DNA of 37,443 bases, from positions 1 to 37,443 of the forward strand of contig JALEPU010000104.1 in NCBI GenBank assembly GCA_022766905.1. The letters run 5' to 3'. The position numbers and the translations under genes are program-made. Numbering within the stretch: position 1 is the stretch's first letter; each line of letters opens with the position of its first letter. This document shows positions 29,806 to 37,443 of this stretch, in pieces. Below the pieces are notes generated by a model. The model was not told the origin of the DNA. It searched no databases and saw only the letters and a list, made by a program, of their open reading frames with translations. Origin of the DNA: Lachnospiraceae bacterium. GTDB taxonomy: Bacteria > Bacillota > Clostridia > Lachnospirales > Lachnospiraceae.

Positions 29806-31290
29806 CTATCGGTTACATTCTTTTAAACCATATGTTTCTAAATCTTTAAAAGCCACTTTTCCTCCACAGGCACACAAATATACCTTATTTTGATCATTTC
29901 CCGCATAAACATTGAGCGAGTGGTTGTTTCGATACCGGTCAGCAAAAATCTCAACAGAACTTTGATCTGACAGAATATGAATATCTAATTCCTTTTTATC
30001 CTTCAGATATAACGTACTTTCAGATATACCTTTACTCCATCCATCAGCTTCATTACGATCTACCGTCATCCGCCCCTTTTTAAAATCAAAGATACAAACT
30101 GTTTTTCGGCCTTTACCACTTCGAAGTTCAATTTCCAACCGGTCGGCATCTGTCTGTTCCAGATCAATCTTTAATTTCCATTCAAACGAAACACCATCTC
30201 CAGCTTTCACTGCAATCTTCTCATCTTCCAGTGTCAGTTTTTCCTGTTTCCATGCATCCGTACGAATTGTCTCGATTTCTCTGATTGGTATAAACTGCAG
30301 TGTATTATCTTCCAACAAACGTACCTCTCGCGGAATATTAAAAAAACCACACCAACCTTCTTTATAGGTCGGACCCCAATCCTTCCAGAACGGCATCCAA
30401 TCCCATGCATTAGCCCATCCAACAATAATTCTTCGGCCATCCGGTGCCACAAAAGACTGTGGTGCATAGTAGTCAAATCCCCAGTCTATTTCTCCGTTGA
30501 CATGGTAATCAAATTTACCTGTCTGATAATCAAAATCACCAACCAGATATACAACGGTACGTTCACCCGCACCCATTGGAGAGAACATCAACACATACTT
30601 ATCTCCCATCGGGTAGAAATCAGGGCATTCCCACATATATCCCCATTCTCCCCGGCTTTCTGCCAGCACATTGAAGAATTCCCAGTGAAACATATCCTTA
30701 GAGCGATACAAAAGTGCCTGAGCTTTGTGATTTCGGCTTGCTCCGCACACCATATAGTAAGTATCTTCATGTTTCCATACTTTCGGATCCCTGAAAAAAT
30801 CTGTCGGAACTCCTTCTGGAGCAGTAAGGACCGGATTGCCTTCATATTTTTCAAAGTGAATTCCATCCTCGCTGTAAGCAATACACTGTGTCTGCTCAAA
30901 ACCATTTCCATCATTCATTGTACCTGTAAATACTAAAAACAACTTTCCATCATGCTCGATCGCGCTGCCGGAAAAACATCCGCCGCGAAGATGATCATCA
31001 TAGATTTCAGAAGGTGCCAACGCCAATGGCAGATACTCCCAATGTAGCATATCGCTACTTATCGCATGTCCCCAGTGCATACAATCCCAGAAACCATAAT
31101 ACGGATTGTACTGAAAGAAAAAATGGTATTTGCCTTTGTAATAAATTAATCCATTCGGATCATTAATCCAGCCGGTCTGGGCCATGAAATGATAATGCTG
31201 ACGCATCTCCTTGTTCTTTATAATATCTTTTTTTGCATCAATTTCCTGCTGAGCCTTTTCAATTCTTTTTTGCATTAATTCTCTAGACAT
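29806..31290 (-). CDS. scrB: GH32 beta-fructofuranosidase (sucrose or sucrose-6-phosphate hydrolase type)
   Basis: 494 residues, no signal peptide, so cytoplasmic. The five-bladed propeller domain begins HYHFMAQTGWINDPNGLIYY, with the nucleophile D44 in WINDPNG. The transition-state residues R167-D168-P169 and the acid/base E221 in WECPD follow. A C-terminal beta-sandwich covers roughly residues 350-490. GH32 enzymes release fructose from sucrose, its 6-phosphate or short fructans. Here the transporter is an ABC system rather than a PTS, so the substrate is not phosphorylated, and plain sucrose or a fructo-disaccharide is more likely than sucrose 6-phosphate. Lies between the GH172 and fructokinase genes. 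Confidence 0.92.
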   Translation of the reverse strand: MSRELMQKRIEKAQQEIDAKKDIIKNKEMRQHYHFMAQTGWINDPNGLIYYKGKYHFFFQYNPYYGFWDCMHWGHAISSDMLHWEYLPLALAPSEIYDDHLRGGCFSGSAIEHDGKLFLVFTGTMNDGNGFEQTQCIAYSEDGIHFEKYEGNPVLTAPEGVPTDFFRDPKVWKHEDTYYMVCGASRNHKAQALLYRSKDMFHWEFFNVLAESRGEWGYMWECPDFYPMGDKYVLMFSPMGAGERTVVYLVGDFDYQTGKFDYHVNGEIDWGFDYYAPQSFVAPDGRRIIVGWANAWDWMPFWKDWGPTYKEGWCGFFNIPREVRLLEDNTLQFIPIREIETIRTDAWKQEKLTLEDEKIAVKAGDGVSFEWKLKIDLEQTDADRLEIELRSGKGRKTVCIFDFKKGRMTVDRNEADGWSKGISESTLYLKDKKELDIHILSDQSSVEIFADRYRNNHSLNVYAGNDQNKVYLCACGGKVAFKDLETYGLKECNR

Positions 31291-31304
31291 AAGACTCCTC
31301 CAAA

Positions 31305-32648
31305 TTATTTATATTCGTCACGAAGTTTTTTTGCAAATTCTGTATTCAGTTTTGATTCACGGCGAGCCTTTTCTTCCTTAATTCTAAACTGTTCCTGTCT
31401 GGCAGGGCTATATTCTTCCCAACGTTTTTCCCAGGATTCTCTTGCAGCTTTCATCTCTGCTGTCAATTCCGGAAGCTTCATTTCTCTTTCCGGAAGAACA
31501 GGTACATTTGGAAGTCTTTCTTCCACCGGAAGAATCGTAATTTTTTTACTTGTAGGCAATGTCTGATACCAGTAAGCTGTCGAACTCCAATCATCAGATA
31601 AATGATTTGCATGTCCATGTTCAATGGTAACTTTTAAACTTTTTTCAAAGCGAACCGGGTCTGTGATATGGAATCTATATGACACCTGAAAACCATCTGT
31701 ATCGCCTTCATGAACAATTGTTCCAAAGAATGGATATGCATTTCTCTGCATGCCCCAGGCATGATTGAAATAGTCTTCTGTTCCGGTACCATTAAGGCTG
31801 GGATATTCTTCTCCATCAATAAAGAACATGTCATTACCTTCTCCCCACCAGCTTCCCTGATAGTGCTTAACGGTCAGATTACATCCAACATAATGACCGG
31901 TTCCCTCTACATCAAGAATCGTATAGTTTCCTTCTCCCTTAAAATTTGTCACATTATTTACTTCCGGTGCATTTGTTTGAATATCCGGGCCCCATCCGTC
32001 GCATGGATTTTCACGTCTCCATAAGGCATGGAAATATGCTGTATTCTCATCCAATGGCTCCTTATACATTTCATAGTCAATATTGAAATATAAAATAAAT
32101 GGTAACTCATTTTCATTAATTATTTCGATTTTAGCTTTTTTATTGAATGGCATTGGAAAATAACAGGATACAGAACAAGGCGCACCATATCTTCCAGCTT
32201 CTTCTGGTTTCAAAGATACATTAAATGGAAGCGAACTAAAATTACCCGGATAACAATTTCCTATGCAGAAGAAATCACCTAACGGAGCAAGCACACTTGG
32301 TGTGTCCTGATCATCCCATGTGATTTTAATCAGGGCTTTTCTATAATAAAATGGATCATAATCATCCCATATAACACCAAGTGCTGGGTGAATCTCCATA
32401 ACCGGTGCAGCCGAAGCATTAAGAACAGGGTCTAAAATACTCGGTGCCTTTACTTTACGACAAGAGGAGGTCATCCAAATATGGGTAATACATCCTGGTC
32501 CTTCCACCTCTCCGAGTACAATGCTCTCTTTCGCCGGAATCTCCCAGTAATCCTGATTTTTCCCTCTTTGATCCCAACTTGCAAGTCTTCCGTTTCTAGC
32601 TTTCTTAATTGTTGTTAAATCTTGAAACAATCCTGATACTTTACTCAT
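31305..32648 (-). CDS. DUF2961 protein, glycoside hydrolase family 172
   Basis: 447 residues, no signal peptide. The family start SWDQRGKNQDYWEIPAKES and GEVEGPGCITHIWMTS are DUF2961 hallmarks. Two conserved glutamates stand at E270 (YQGSWWGEGNDMF) and E291 (GTGTEDYFNHAWG). By position and motif they match the catalytic pair I recall for the founding GH172 enzyme, the difructose dianhydride I synthase/hydrolase of Bifidobacterium dentium. GH172 enzymes act on alpha-fructofuranose or arabinofuranose links. The neighbours (GH32, fructokinase, sugar ABC importer) point to difructose anhydrides or similar alpha-fructosides as the substrate. The C-terminal 60 residues are a charged helical tail (EMKAARESWEKRWEEY). 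Specificity is inferred. Confidence 0.85.
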   Translation of the reverse strand: MSKVSGLFQDLTTIKKARNGRLASWDQRGKNQDYWEIPAKESIVLGEVEGPGCITHIWMTSSCRKVKAPSILDPVLNASAAPVMEIHPALGVIWDDYDPFYYRKALIKITWDDQDTPSVLAPLGDFFCIGNCYPGNFSSLPFNVSLKPEEAGRYGAPCSVSCYFPMPFNKKAKIEIINENELPFILYFNIDYEMYKEPLDENTAYFHALWRRENPCDGWGPDIQTNAPEVNNVTNFKGEGNYTILDVEGTGHYVGCNLTVKHYQGSWWGEGNDMFFIDGEEYPSLNGTGTEDYFNHAWGMQRNAYPFFGTIVHEGDTDGFQVSYRFHITDPVRFEKSLKVTIEHGHANHLSDDWSSTAYWYQTLPTSKKITILPVEERLPNVPVLPEREMKLPELTAEMKAARESWEKRWEEYSPARQEQFRIKEEKARRESKLNTEFAKKLRDEYK

Positions 32649-32684
32649 ATTTTTCTCCTTTTTCTTGAATCATTACTTAATAAA

Positions 32685-33515
32685 TTAACCTTTTACTGCC
32701 CCGGCAGTCATACCTTCTACAATATTCTTCTGGAAAACACCGTAGAATATCAACTCCGGAATGATAATCATAACACTTGACGCCACAATTCCGCCATAAT
32801 CAACCGTGTATGTTCCTTTGAAGAATGAGGCTCCCATAGATAATGTATAATCAGTGACATCCCTCAACATAACAGACGCAAACGGAAATTCATTCCAGAT
32901 ATAAAGTACATTAAAGATTACAACTGTGGCAATAACCGGCTTTGTCATTGGTAATATAACTTTAAACATCAAATCCCAAATACTACAGCCATCAATCACT
33001 GCAGCCTCATCTATTTCTGCCGGAAGTGATTTCAAATAACCAACCAACAGCAATGTATTAAACGAAATAGAGGTGGCGACATATGGAAATATCAATGCCA
33101 TTTTTCCCCTGAGCCCAAAAAATACATTGATTTTATATACTGGGAACAGCAATATAAACGGAGAAATTGACAATCCCATAATAAGGAAACCATATAATAA
33201 CTTTCTTAGTTTCTCATTTTTAAATTCCATTCTTGCAATTACAAATGAACTGAAAAAAGTTATTATTAACTCAATTACAAGAGATGTTATACAAACAAAT
33301 ATTGTATTTCCATATAATTTCGGGAAATTCAGAGTTTCCAATGCATGTTTATAGTTTTCAAAATTTAATGTTTTCGGTAACGATAACGGTGTCGATAATA
33401 TTTCTGAATTCGTTTTAAACGAAAGAATCAGCATCCATAAAAATGGAAATACAACCAAAATTGTAATGATAGCCATTAAAAAATACTGAACTATCTTTTT
33501 TCTTTTATTTACCAT
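32685..33515 (-). CDS. Carbohydrate ABC transporter permease (MalG-type)
   Basis: 276 residues with six hydrophobic segments. The coupling loop EIDEAAVIDGCSIWDLMFKV matches the EAA motif of CUT1-type sugar permeases, and the ending EGMTAGAVKG is the usual MalG-type C-terminus. It pairs with the MalF-type permease 3 bp upstream. The operon has no ATPase gene, so a shared MsmX/MsmK-type ATPase encoded elsewhere must energise it. Confidence 0.92.
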   Translation of the reverse strand: MVNKRKKIVQYFLMAIITILVVFPFLWMLILSFKTNSEILSTPLSLPKTLNFENYKHALETLNFPKLYGNTIFVCITSLVIELIITFFSSFVIARMEFKNEKLRKLLYGFLIMGLSISPFILLFPVYKINVFFGLRGKMALIFPYVATSISFNTLLLVGYLKSLPAEIDEAAVIDGCSIWDLMFKVILPMTKPVIATVVIFNVLYIWNEFPFASVMLRDVTDYTLSMGASFFKGTYTVDYGGIVASSVMIIIPELIFYGVFQKNIVEGMTAGAVKG

Positions 33516-33518
33516 ATC

Positions 33519-34391
33519 TTATGCCTCCTTTTCTCTCGTCAATATTGAATAGACGGCTGTAATCACAAGAGATATCAGGAATGTCACTGTTGCCAAAGAC
33601 ATACCATATCCATAGTCGCCACTTGAAAACGTCTGAGAATAACTGTACGTTACCAATGTCTCGGACAAATGATTTGGACCGCCTCCTGTAGTCTGCTGAA
33701 CAATTTCAAAGATTTTAAAAACACCGGTAATAATCAGCACCGCTACCGTAGAAATCGTTGTTTTCATCATCGGAATGATTACATATCGGATTTCCTGGAT
33801 ACTGTTAGCTCCATCAATTTTAACAGCTTCCAGTACATCTGTCGGAATCATCTTAAGTCCTGCAATAAAAATTGTGACAAGATAACCCAACTGCTGCCAA
33901 AAATAAATAATTGCTATGCTGTATGGAGATAATTTTTCTCCACCAATCCATTTATGTTTCAATGCACCTGCCCCTATTGCATCCAAAACATTGTTAATAA
34001 TACCTATATTGGGGTCTAAAATATATACCCAAATAATACCTACAATAATTGGAGCAATAATCGCCGGTGAAAAAATTAATGCCTTCGAAAAATCGACTGC
34101 CTTAAGTTTATTGTTTAGTAAAAGAGCAATCAAAAAGGATAACGTAAGCAATAACACAAACGCGAGAACAAACATCGCCATTGTGTTCTTAAACGAACTC
34201 CAAAACAGCTCATCCTGAAACAGTCTTATATAGTTTTTCAACCCAACAAACTTTGCTTTTCCAATTCCGGAATACTTTGTAAAACTATAATAAACCGCAA
34301 TACCTATCGGCAATATAATATAAATACAGTAAACCAGTAATGTAGGAAGCATAAGGCCTATTTTATATTTTTTCTTACTTAACCAATGCAT
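33519..34391 (-). CDS. Carbohydrate ABC transporter permease (MalF-type)
   Basis: 290 residues, polytopic. LPTLLVYCIYIILPIGIAVYYS opens the first segment; the EAA loop is LEAVKIDGANSIQEIRYVII; FEIVQQTTGGGPNHLSETL is the typical last cytosolic/periplasmic stretch of CUT1 MalF proteins. It is followed by the MalG-type permease three bases on, and preceded by the binding-protein gene with a hairpin between. Confidence 0.92.
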   Translation of the reverse strand: MHWLSKKKYKIGLMLPTLLVYCIYIILPIGIAVYYSFTKYSGIGKAKFVGLKNYIRLFQDELFWSSFKNTMAMFVLAFVLLLTLSFLIALLLNNKLKAVDFSKALIFSPAIIAPIIVGIIWVYILDPNIGIINNVLDAIGAGALKHKWIGGEKLSPYSIAIIYFWQQLGYLVTIFIAGLKMIPTDVLEAVKIDGANSIQEIRYVIIPMMKTTISTVAVLIITGVFKIFEIVQQTTGGGPNHLSETLVTYSYSQTFSSGDYGYGMSLATVTFLISLVITAVYSILTREKEA

Positions 34392-34411
34392 ACTGTCACC
34401 CTATCTTTTAC

Positions 34412-34455
34412 AAAAAAGCCTGTCAGGTTCTTAAAATATTTCAGTCCCAACAGGC
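34412..34455 (-). terminator. Attenuating hairpin after the sugar-binding protein gene
   Basis: GCCTGT (34418-34423) pairs with ACAGGC (34450-34455), with further GG/CC and CT/AG pairs inside; on the minus strand TTTTTTG follows the stem. It probably terminates part of the transcripts, so that binding protein is made in excess over permeases. Confidence 0.65.
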
Positions 34456-34466
34456 CTCCATATATA

Positions 34467-35789
34467 TTATTTACTATTTTCTGCTGCCGTATCTATTTTG
34501 TCTAATGCTTCAGCAGGTTCATATGTTCCCTGCAGCACTCCAAAAATTCCATCATATAAAGCTTCCTGAGTTGCTGATGGTACTGTAAGGTCTGGTGCTG
34601 CCTGTGGGCTTGCCCATCCGTTTGACAGTGCATCGAGCATTGCGTTCATAGCATACTGTGAATCTGATGCTGCTACACCTTCATAATTTGTTGCTGGGAA
34701 AATAGATCCTTCATAGGATAATTTTGCTGCTTCTTCGCCATAATAGAATTTCAGGAATTCGTATACACCTTCTTTTAATTCTTCATCATCAGCAACTGCT
34801 GCGCTGACTCCGATTGGTGCGGATGGTACTTTCATTACAATATTCTGTTCAGCTTGAGTATCTGAAAATTTCGGTCCCCACCAGAAACCAATCTTATCGC
34901 CAAGATTCTCATCAAATTCAGCACAATCCCACTGACCTGTTCCGAACATAGCAGCCTTTCCTTCATCGAAAAGCTGTTTTGCATCAAAGTATTCGATGGT
35001 TGCCATGTTTTCCGGAAATGCCTGAGCATCCTTCAAGCCCTGTAACTTTTCAAAGCAAGCAAGTAATTCTTTATTATTGAATTTATCTTTCCCGTCAAGG
35101 ATATTCCCGATGTTACCTTCCCAGCCATATCTTGCAAGGAATTCATTGAACTCCCACATTGCAAATGAGCTGTTTTTGCTTCCGATTGCAAGAGGAGTAA
35201 CTCCGCTTTTTTTCAATTTCTGAATCATTTCAATAAATTCTTCATACGTTGTATCATCCGTTGGATATTCAACTCCTGCCTGTTTGAAAATTTCTTTATT
35301 ATAAAAGATTCCCTGTACATTACACTGATATGGAAGACCATACTGTCCGTTATCATCTTTAAATGCTTCTTCCATTCCTCCTAAAGCCTCTTTAATATCA
35401 GCATTTTCATTTAAGAACTCTGTCAGATCCATCAGTACACCTGCTTCACTATACTCAGATGCCTCAGAACCTTCAATCCAAAAAATCTGTGGAAGGGTTC
35501 CATCTTCTGCTTTTAATTTCATATTTTTAGAATGAGTTTCTGTATCTGCCGCTTCAAATTCTACTTTATATTTACCCTCATTCGCCTTATTAAAAGCCTC
35601 AACAATACTATTTGTAACAGGTTCCTGCTCTGCAGGATTTGCCACATGAATACCGAACTTGATAACTGTTGCTCCACTTTCATCTTTCTCTGTTTCATTA
35701 CTGTTTCCGCCGCATCCTGCCAAAAGACTCAATGATAAAGTTCCCACAAGGATTGCAGAAAGAACCTTTTTTAATTTGTTTACTTTCAT
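34467..35789 (-). CDS. Extracellular sugar-binding lipoprotein of the ABC importer
   Basis: 440 residues. The signal peptide ends in the lipobox LLAGC with Cys26 as lipid anchor, followed by an asparagine/glutamate-rich linker. The mature protein is of solute-binding family 1 (MalE-like): VIKFGIHVANPAEQEP, LPQIFWIEGSEASEYSEAG, DDNGQYGLPYQCNVQGIFYN and AMFGTGQWDCAEF. It captures the sugar outside the cell and delivers it to the two permeases. It is the first gene of the operon, with AGGAGG upstream of the ATG, behind two LacI-type operators. Confidence 0.92.
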   Translation of the reverse strand: MKVNKLKKVLSAILVGTLSLSLLAGCGGNSNETEKDESGATVIKFGIHVANPAEQEPVTNSIVEAFNKANEGKYKVEFEAADTETHSKNMKLKAEDGTLPQIFWIEGSEASEYSEAGVLMDLTEFLNENADIKEALGGMEEAFKDDNGQYGLPYQCNVQGIFYNKEIFKQAGVEYPTDDTTYEEFIEMIQKLKKSGVTPLAIGSKNSSFAMWEFNEFLARYGWEGNIGNILDGKDKFNNKELLACFEKLQGLKDAQAFPENMATIEYFDAKQLFDEGKAAMFGTGQWDCAEFDENLGDKIGFWWGPKFSDTQAEQNIVMKVPSAPIGVSAAVADDEELKEGVYEFLKFYYGEEAAKLSYEGSIFPATNYEGVAASDSQYAMNAMLDALSNGWASPQAAPDLTVPSATQEALYDGIFGVLQGTYEPAEALDKIDTAAENSK

Positions 35790-35811
35790 ATTTTTCCTCC
35801 TTAATTACTGT

Positions 35812-35885
35812 AATGTGGAACGCGTTCCACATTTAAAAAAAATAAAAAACATGACAACTGCGCCTATGTGGAACGCGTTCCACAT
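35812..35885 (-). promoter_or_regulatory. Sugar operon promoter flanked by two identical LacI-type operators
   Basis: ATGTGGAACGCGTTCCACAT is a perfect 20-bp palindrome with the central CG of LacI-family sites. It occurs twice: inside a 22-bp palindrome at 35812-35833 and again at 35866-35885. The centres are 53 bp apart, about five helical turns, so a repressor could hold both on one face and loop the DNA. Between them on the minus strand lies TTGTCA (35852-35857) as -35; the -10 lies about 17 bp on, at the edge of the proximal operator. The rest of 35886-36027, towards the repressor gene, is A+T-rich without a recognised signal. Confidence 0.88.
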
Positions 35886-36027
35886 TCAAAAAACCAAACG
35901 TGCACGACTTGATTTATTTATCTTCATTATACTCTTTCACCACAACTTGTCAATATTTTTTTATTTATTTTTTGTAATTTGTATATAATTGCAGAAATTT
36001 ATATTGATTTTTCGTTCATTTTTATCA

Positions 36028-37014
36028 TTAAAGAATGGTTGTTCCTCTCTTTTTTAACATAACGCTCAATACAATATTTTTATTTTCGTACTTCCTCCCA
36101 TTATTTACCATTTTGCAGATTAAACGTGCTGATTCTTTTGCCAGACCTTCTATCGGCTGAACAACTGCTGTCAATTGAGGTTCAACCATTTCAGTAACAT
36201 AAGTACCATCATAGGATACAAATTTAACATCCTCCGGGACTTTTTTATATCTGCGAAGCACTTCATTCATACATTCTATTGCCAGTCTGTCGACAGCAAA
36301 TACACCATCAAATTCTATTTTTTTCAAAAAAACATCTTTGACAACTTCTTTATAATATTGCGAATCAAAACGATTCCATTCCAATTCATAACATGTAGTC
36401 TGAATATCATGTTTTCTCATAATTCGCTCAAATTCATAATGCCTTTCATGATATGGCGATTCTACATTCGTATTTCCTATAAAGTGTAAGATCCTTTTAC
36501 ACCCATTTACAATCAAAGTTTCTGCTGCCAAACGACCACCTTCTTTATGATCAACCGACACCACCGGAATATGTTCTCCCAGATATCGATCCAATGCAAC
36601 AATAGGTTTATGAATTTTTTTATATTCTTCTACATCTAACGAATGTACACCCGTAATTACTCCATCTACAATATGACGATTCAGCATATCCAGATATTCC
36701 GATTCAGCATTACTTTCTTTCTTTGTATTGCAAAGCATCATTTTAAATCCGGCAAGATACAATTCTTCCTCAACACACTCTACAAATTGCGCAAAAAAGG
36801 GATTGGAAATATTTGGAACTAGCACTGCAATAATACCCGACTTTTTACGATAAAGATTTCTGGCCAATTCATTGGGAATATAATTAAGCTCCCTCATTGC
36901 AATTTCAATTTTTTCCTTTGTTTCATCTGCCACATAGCCGCTTCCATTCAATACCCTGGATACCGTTCCAACTCCAACACCGGCTCTTTTGGCTACATCT
37001 TTTATTCCTGCCAC
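36028..37014 (-). CDS. LacI-family transcriptional repressor of the sugar operon
   Basis: 328 residues from a GTG at 37014: AAAGG lies nine bases upstream and the protein then begins VAGIKDVAKRAG, the usual LacI start. The ATG at 37050 has no good ribosome binding site. Residues 1-50 hold the helix-turn-helix and hinge helix (GVGTVSRVLNGSGYVADETK, NYIPNELARNL). The rest is the periplasmic-binding-like sensor (SGIIAVLVPNISNPFFAQFV, DGVITGVHSLD, VDHKEGGRLAAETLI). It stands immediately upstream of the operon in the same direction, with the two palindromic operators in between, so it is the evident regulator. Its inducer should be the imported sugar or a breakdown product. Confidence 0.9.
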   Translation of the reverse strand: MAGIKDVAKRAGVGVGTVSRVLNGSGYVADETKEKIEIAMRELNYIPNELARNLYRKKSGIIAVLVPNISNPFFAQFVECVEEELYLAGFKMMLCNTKKESNAESEYLDMLNRHIVDGVITGVHSLDVEEYKKIHKPIVALDRYLGEHIPVVSVDHKEGGRLAAETLIVNGCKRILHFIGNTNVESPYHERHYEFERIMRKHDIQTTCYELEWNRFDSQYYKEVVKDVFLKKIEFDGVFAVDRLAIECMNEVLRRYKKVPEDVKFVSYDGTYVTEMVEPQLTAVVQPIEGLAKESARLICKMVNNGRKYENKNIVLSVMLKKRGTTIL

Positions 37015-37186
37015 TACAATTCGCCTTTCTAAAATACCTTTATAGTTCATGGGACCACTTAGTCCGGATACAGATATTTTTTTCTGTCCCGACTTCGTTA
37101 TGATATCTTCTCCTATGCTTCATCATAAAATTTTATATTCTTTTCAGTAGATTTCTTCGGAAGAAAAATACTTCCTAACGATAGAA

Positions 37187-37216
37187 AAAAGACCTAACCC
37201 TTTCAGATTAAGTCTT
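37187..37216 (-). terminator. Terminator downstream of tRNA-Leu
   Basis: AAGACCTAACC (37189-37199) pairs with GATTAAGTCTT (37206-37216), allowing G-T pairs, with a 6-base loop; on the minus strand a TTTTTTC run follows. The stretch 37015-37186 otherwise holds only the leader of the LacI gene, without a promoter I can support. Confidence 0.65.
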
Positions 37217-37229
37217 CTCACTAAGATAA

Positions 37230-37315
37230 TGCCGGCGACCGGAATCGAACCGGTACGAGAGATTAGTCCCGCAGGATTTTAAGTCCTGTGCGTCTGCCAG
37301 TTCCGCCACGCCGGC
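37230..37315 (-). tRNA. tRNA-Leu (anticodon TAA)
   Basis: The minus strand folds into a full class II tRNA. The acceptor stem is GCCGGCG with CGCCGGC plus discriminator A. The D arm follows TGGCGGAACTGGCAGACGC. The anticodon arm is CAGGA/TCCTG around CTTAAAA, giving anticodon TAA. The long variable arm is CGGGACTAATCTCTCG, and the T arm is ACCGG-TTCGATT-CCGGT. No CCA is encoded; it must be added after transcription. Confidence 0.96.
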
Positions 37316-37350
37316 ATACATAAAATATGCGGTTCAGGATATTTACCTGA

Positions 37351-37373
37351 ATGGATGGGGAAGGATTCGAACC
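37351..37373 (-). repeat. Copy 1 of a tRNA 3'-end repeat (not part of a foldable tRNA)
   Basis: A 23-bp sequence reading GGTTCGAATCCTTCCCCATC plus CAT on the minus strand: T loop, 3' side of the T stem (CCTTC), acceptor 3' strand (CCCATCC) and discriminator A. The bases just before it (AGCGG) do not pair with CCTTC, so this copy lacks the rest of a tRNA. An identical copy begins at 37421. A small hairpin, TTCAGG (37333-37338) with CCTGAA (37346-37351), stands just beyond. Confidence 0.65.
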
Positions 37374-37420
37374 GCTTGTCGTTCTTCGACAGGAGACTCT
37401 TATTAATCTTTCTCGATCCG

Positions 37421-37443
37421 ATGGATGGGGAAGGATTCGAACC
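37421..37443 (-). tRNA. 3' end of a tRNA gene cut by the window edge (probably tRNA-Ser)
   Basis: The same 23 bp as at 37351, running off the window. It would be the end of an intact tRNA whose acceptor begins GGATGGG and whose T stem begins GAAGG. The identity is a guess from the acceptor; tRNA-Ser seems likely. The 47 bp between the two copies contain a CTTGTCG/CGACAGG hairpin but no tRNA. Confidence 0.5.

Noticed and set aside
35886-36027. A separate promoter or cre site between the LacI gene and the operators
   Set aside because: No sequence close to the cre consensus or a -35/-10 pair could be supported there.

Overview
The window reads as chromosome of a spore-forming, gut-type Firmicute, most likely a member of the Lachnospiraceae (inference). 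The reasons are an A+T-leaning composition, strong AGGAGG ribosome binding sites, the cotJABC spore-coat operon, a split purine pair (PurO-type IMP cyclohydrolase plus a stand-alone AICAR transformylase) behind a ZTP riboswitch, a Trp T-box, a NupNOPQ-type nucleoside importer and a DUF2325/DUF3793/flavodoxin operon. I see no prophage, transposase, CRISPR array or rRNA.

Layout. 1-3.3 kb: a YjiH-family membrane protein (cut by the window edge) and an agmatinase-family ureohydrolase, divergent from a LysR regulator. 3.3-5.3 kb: a histidine phosphatase and the azlCD branched-chain amino acid exporter. 5.3-7.7 kb: ZTP riboswitch, purO and purH. 7.7-9.9 kb: upp divergent from uraA, which has an unusual structured leader. 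9.9-11.2 kb: a MarR regulator and a TauE/SafE exporter behind a consensus promoter that carries a perfect palindrome. 11.5-18 kb: a BMP lipoprotein, ATPase, two permeases and an MTA/SAH-type deaminase, i.e. nucleoside uptake plus deamination. 18.1-19.8 kb: an alcohol dehydrogenase-like protein and an alpha/beta hydrolase that appears to have lost its nucleophile segment. 20-21.6 kb: cotJA-cotJB-cotJC and a Cu/Zn superoxide dismutase-like gene. 21.7-23.6 kb: an ECF S-component and peptidase T. 23.7-25.6 kb: a Trp T-box and trpB2. 25.6-27.1 kb: a 40-codon remnant of a HAD phosphatase, a class II glutamine amidotransferase and an orphan small gene. 27.1-28.6 kb: DUF2325-DUF3793-flavodoxin with two DtxR-like operator dyads. 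28.7-37 kb: a LacI-controlled sugar operon (binding protein, two permeases, GH172, GH32, fructokinase). 37.2 kb to the end: tRNA-Leu(UAA) and a repeated tRNA 3' end.

Working together. The left half is dominated by nitrogen, purine and pyrimidine handling: the nucleoside importer, deaminase, uracil salvage and riboswitch-controlled late purine synthesis all serve base balance. The right-hand sugar operon looks like a complete route for fructose-containing disaccharides or difructose anhydrides: uptake, GH172 and GH32 cleavage inside the cell, and fructose phosphorylation, with a LacI repressor acting on two identical operators 53 bp apart. The most unusual signals are the switch-like uraA leader, the metalloregulator-like control of the DUF2325/DUF3793/flavodoxin operon, the GH172 operon, the hydrolase deletion, and the duplicated tRNA 3' end. 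All family calls are from reading the sequence; no search was run.
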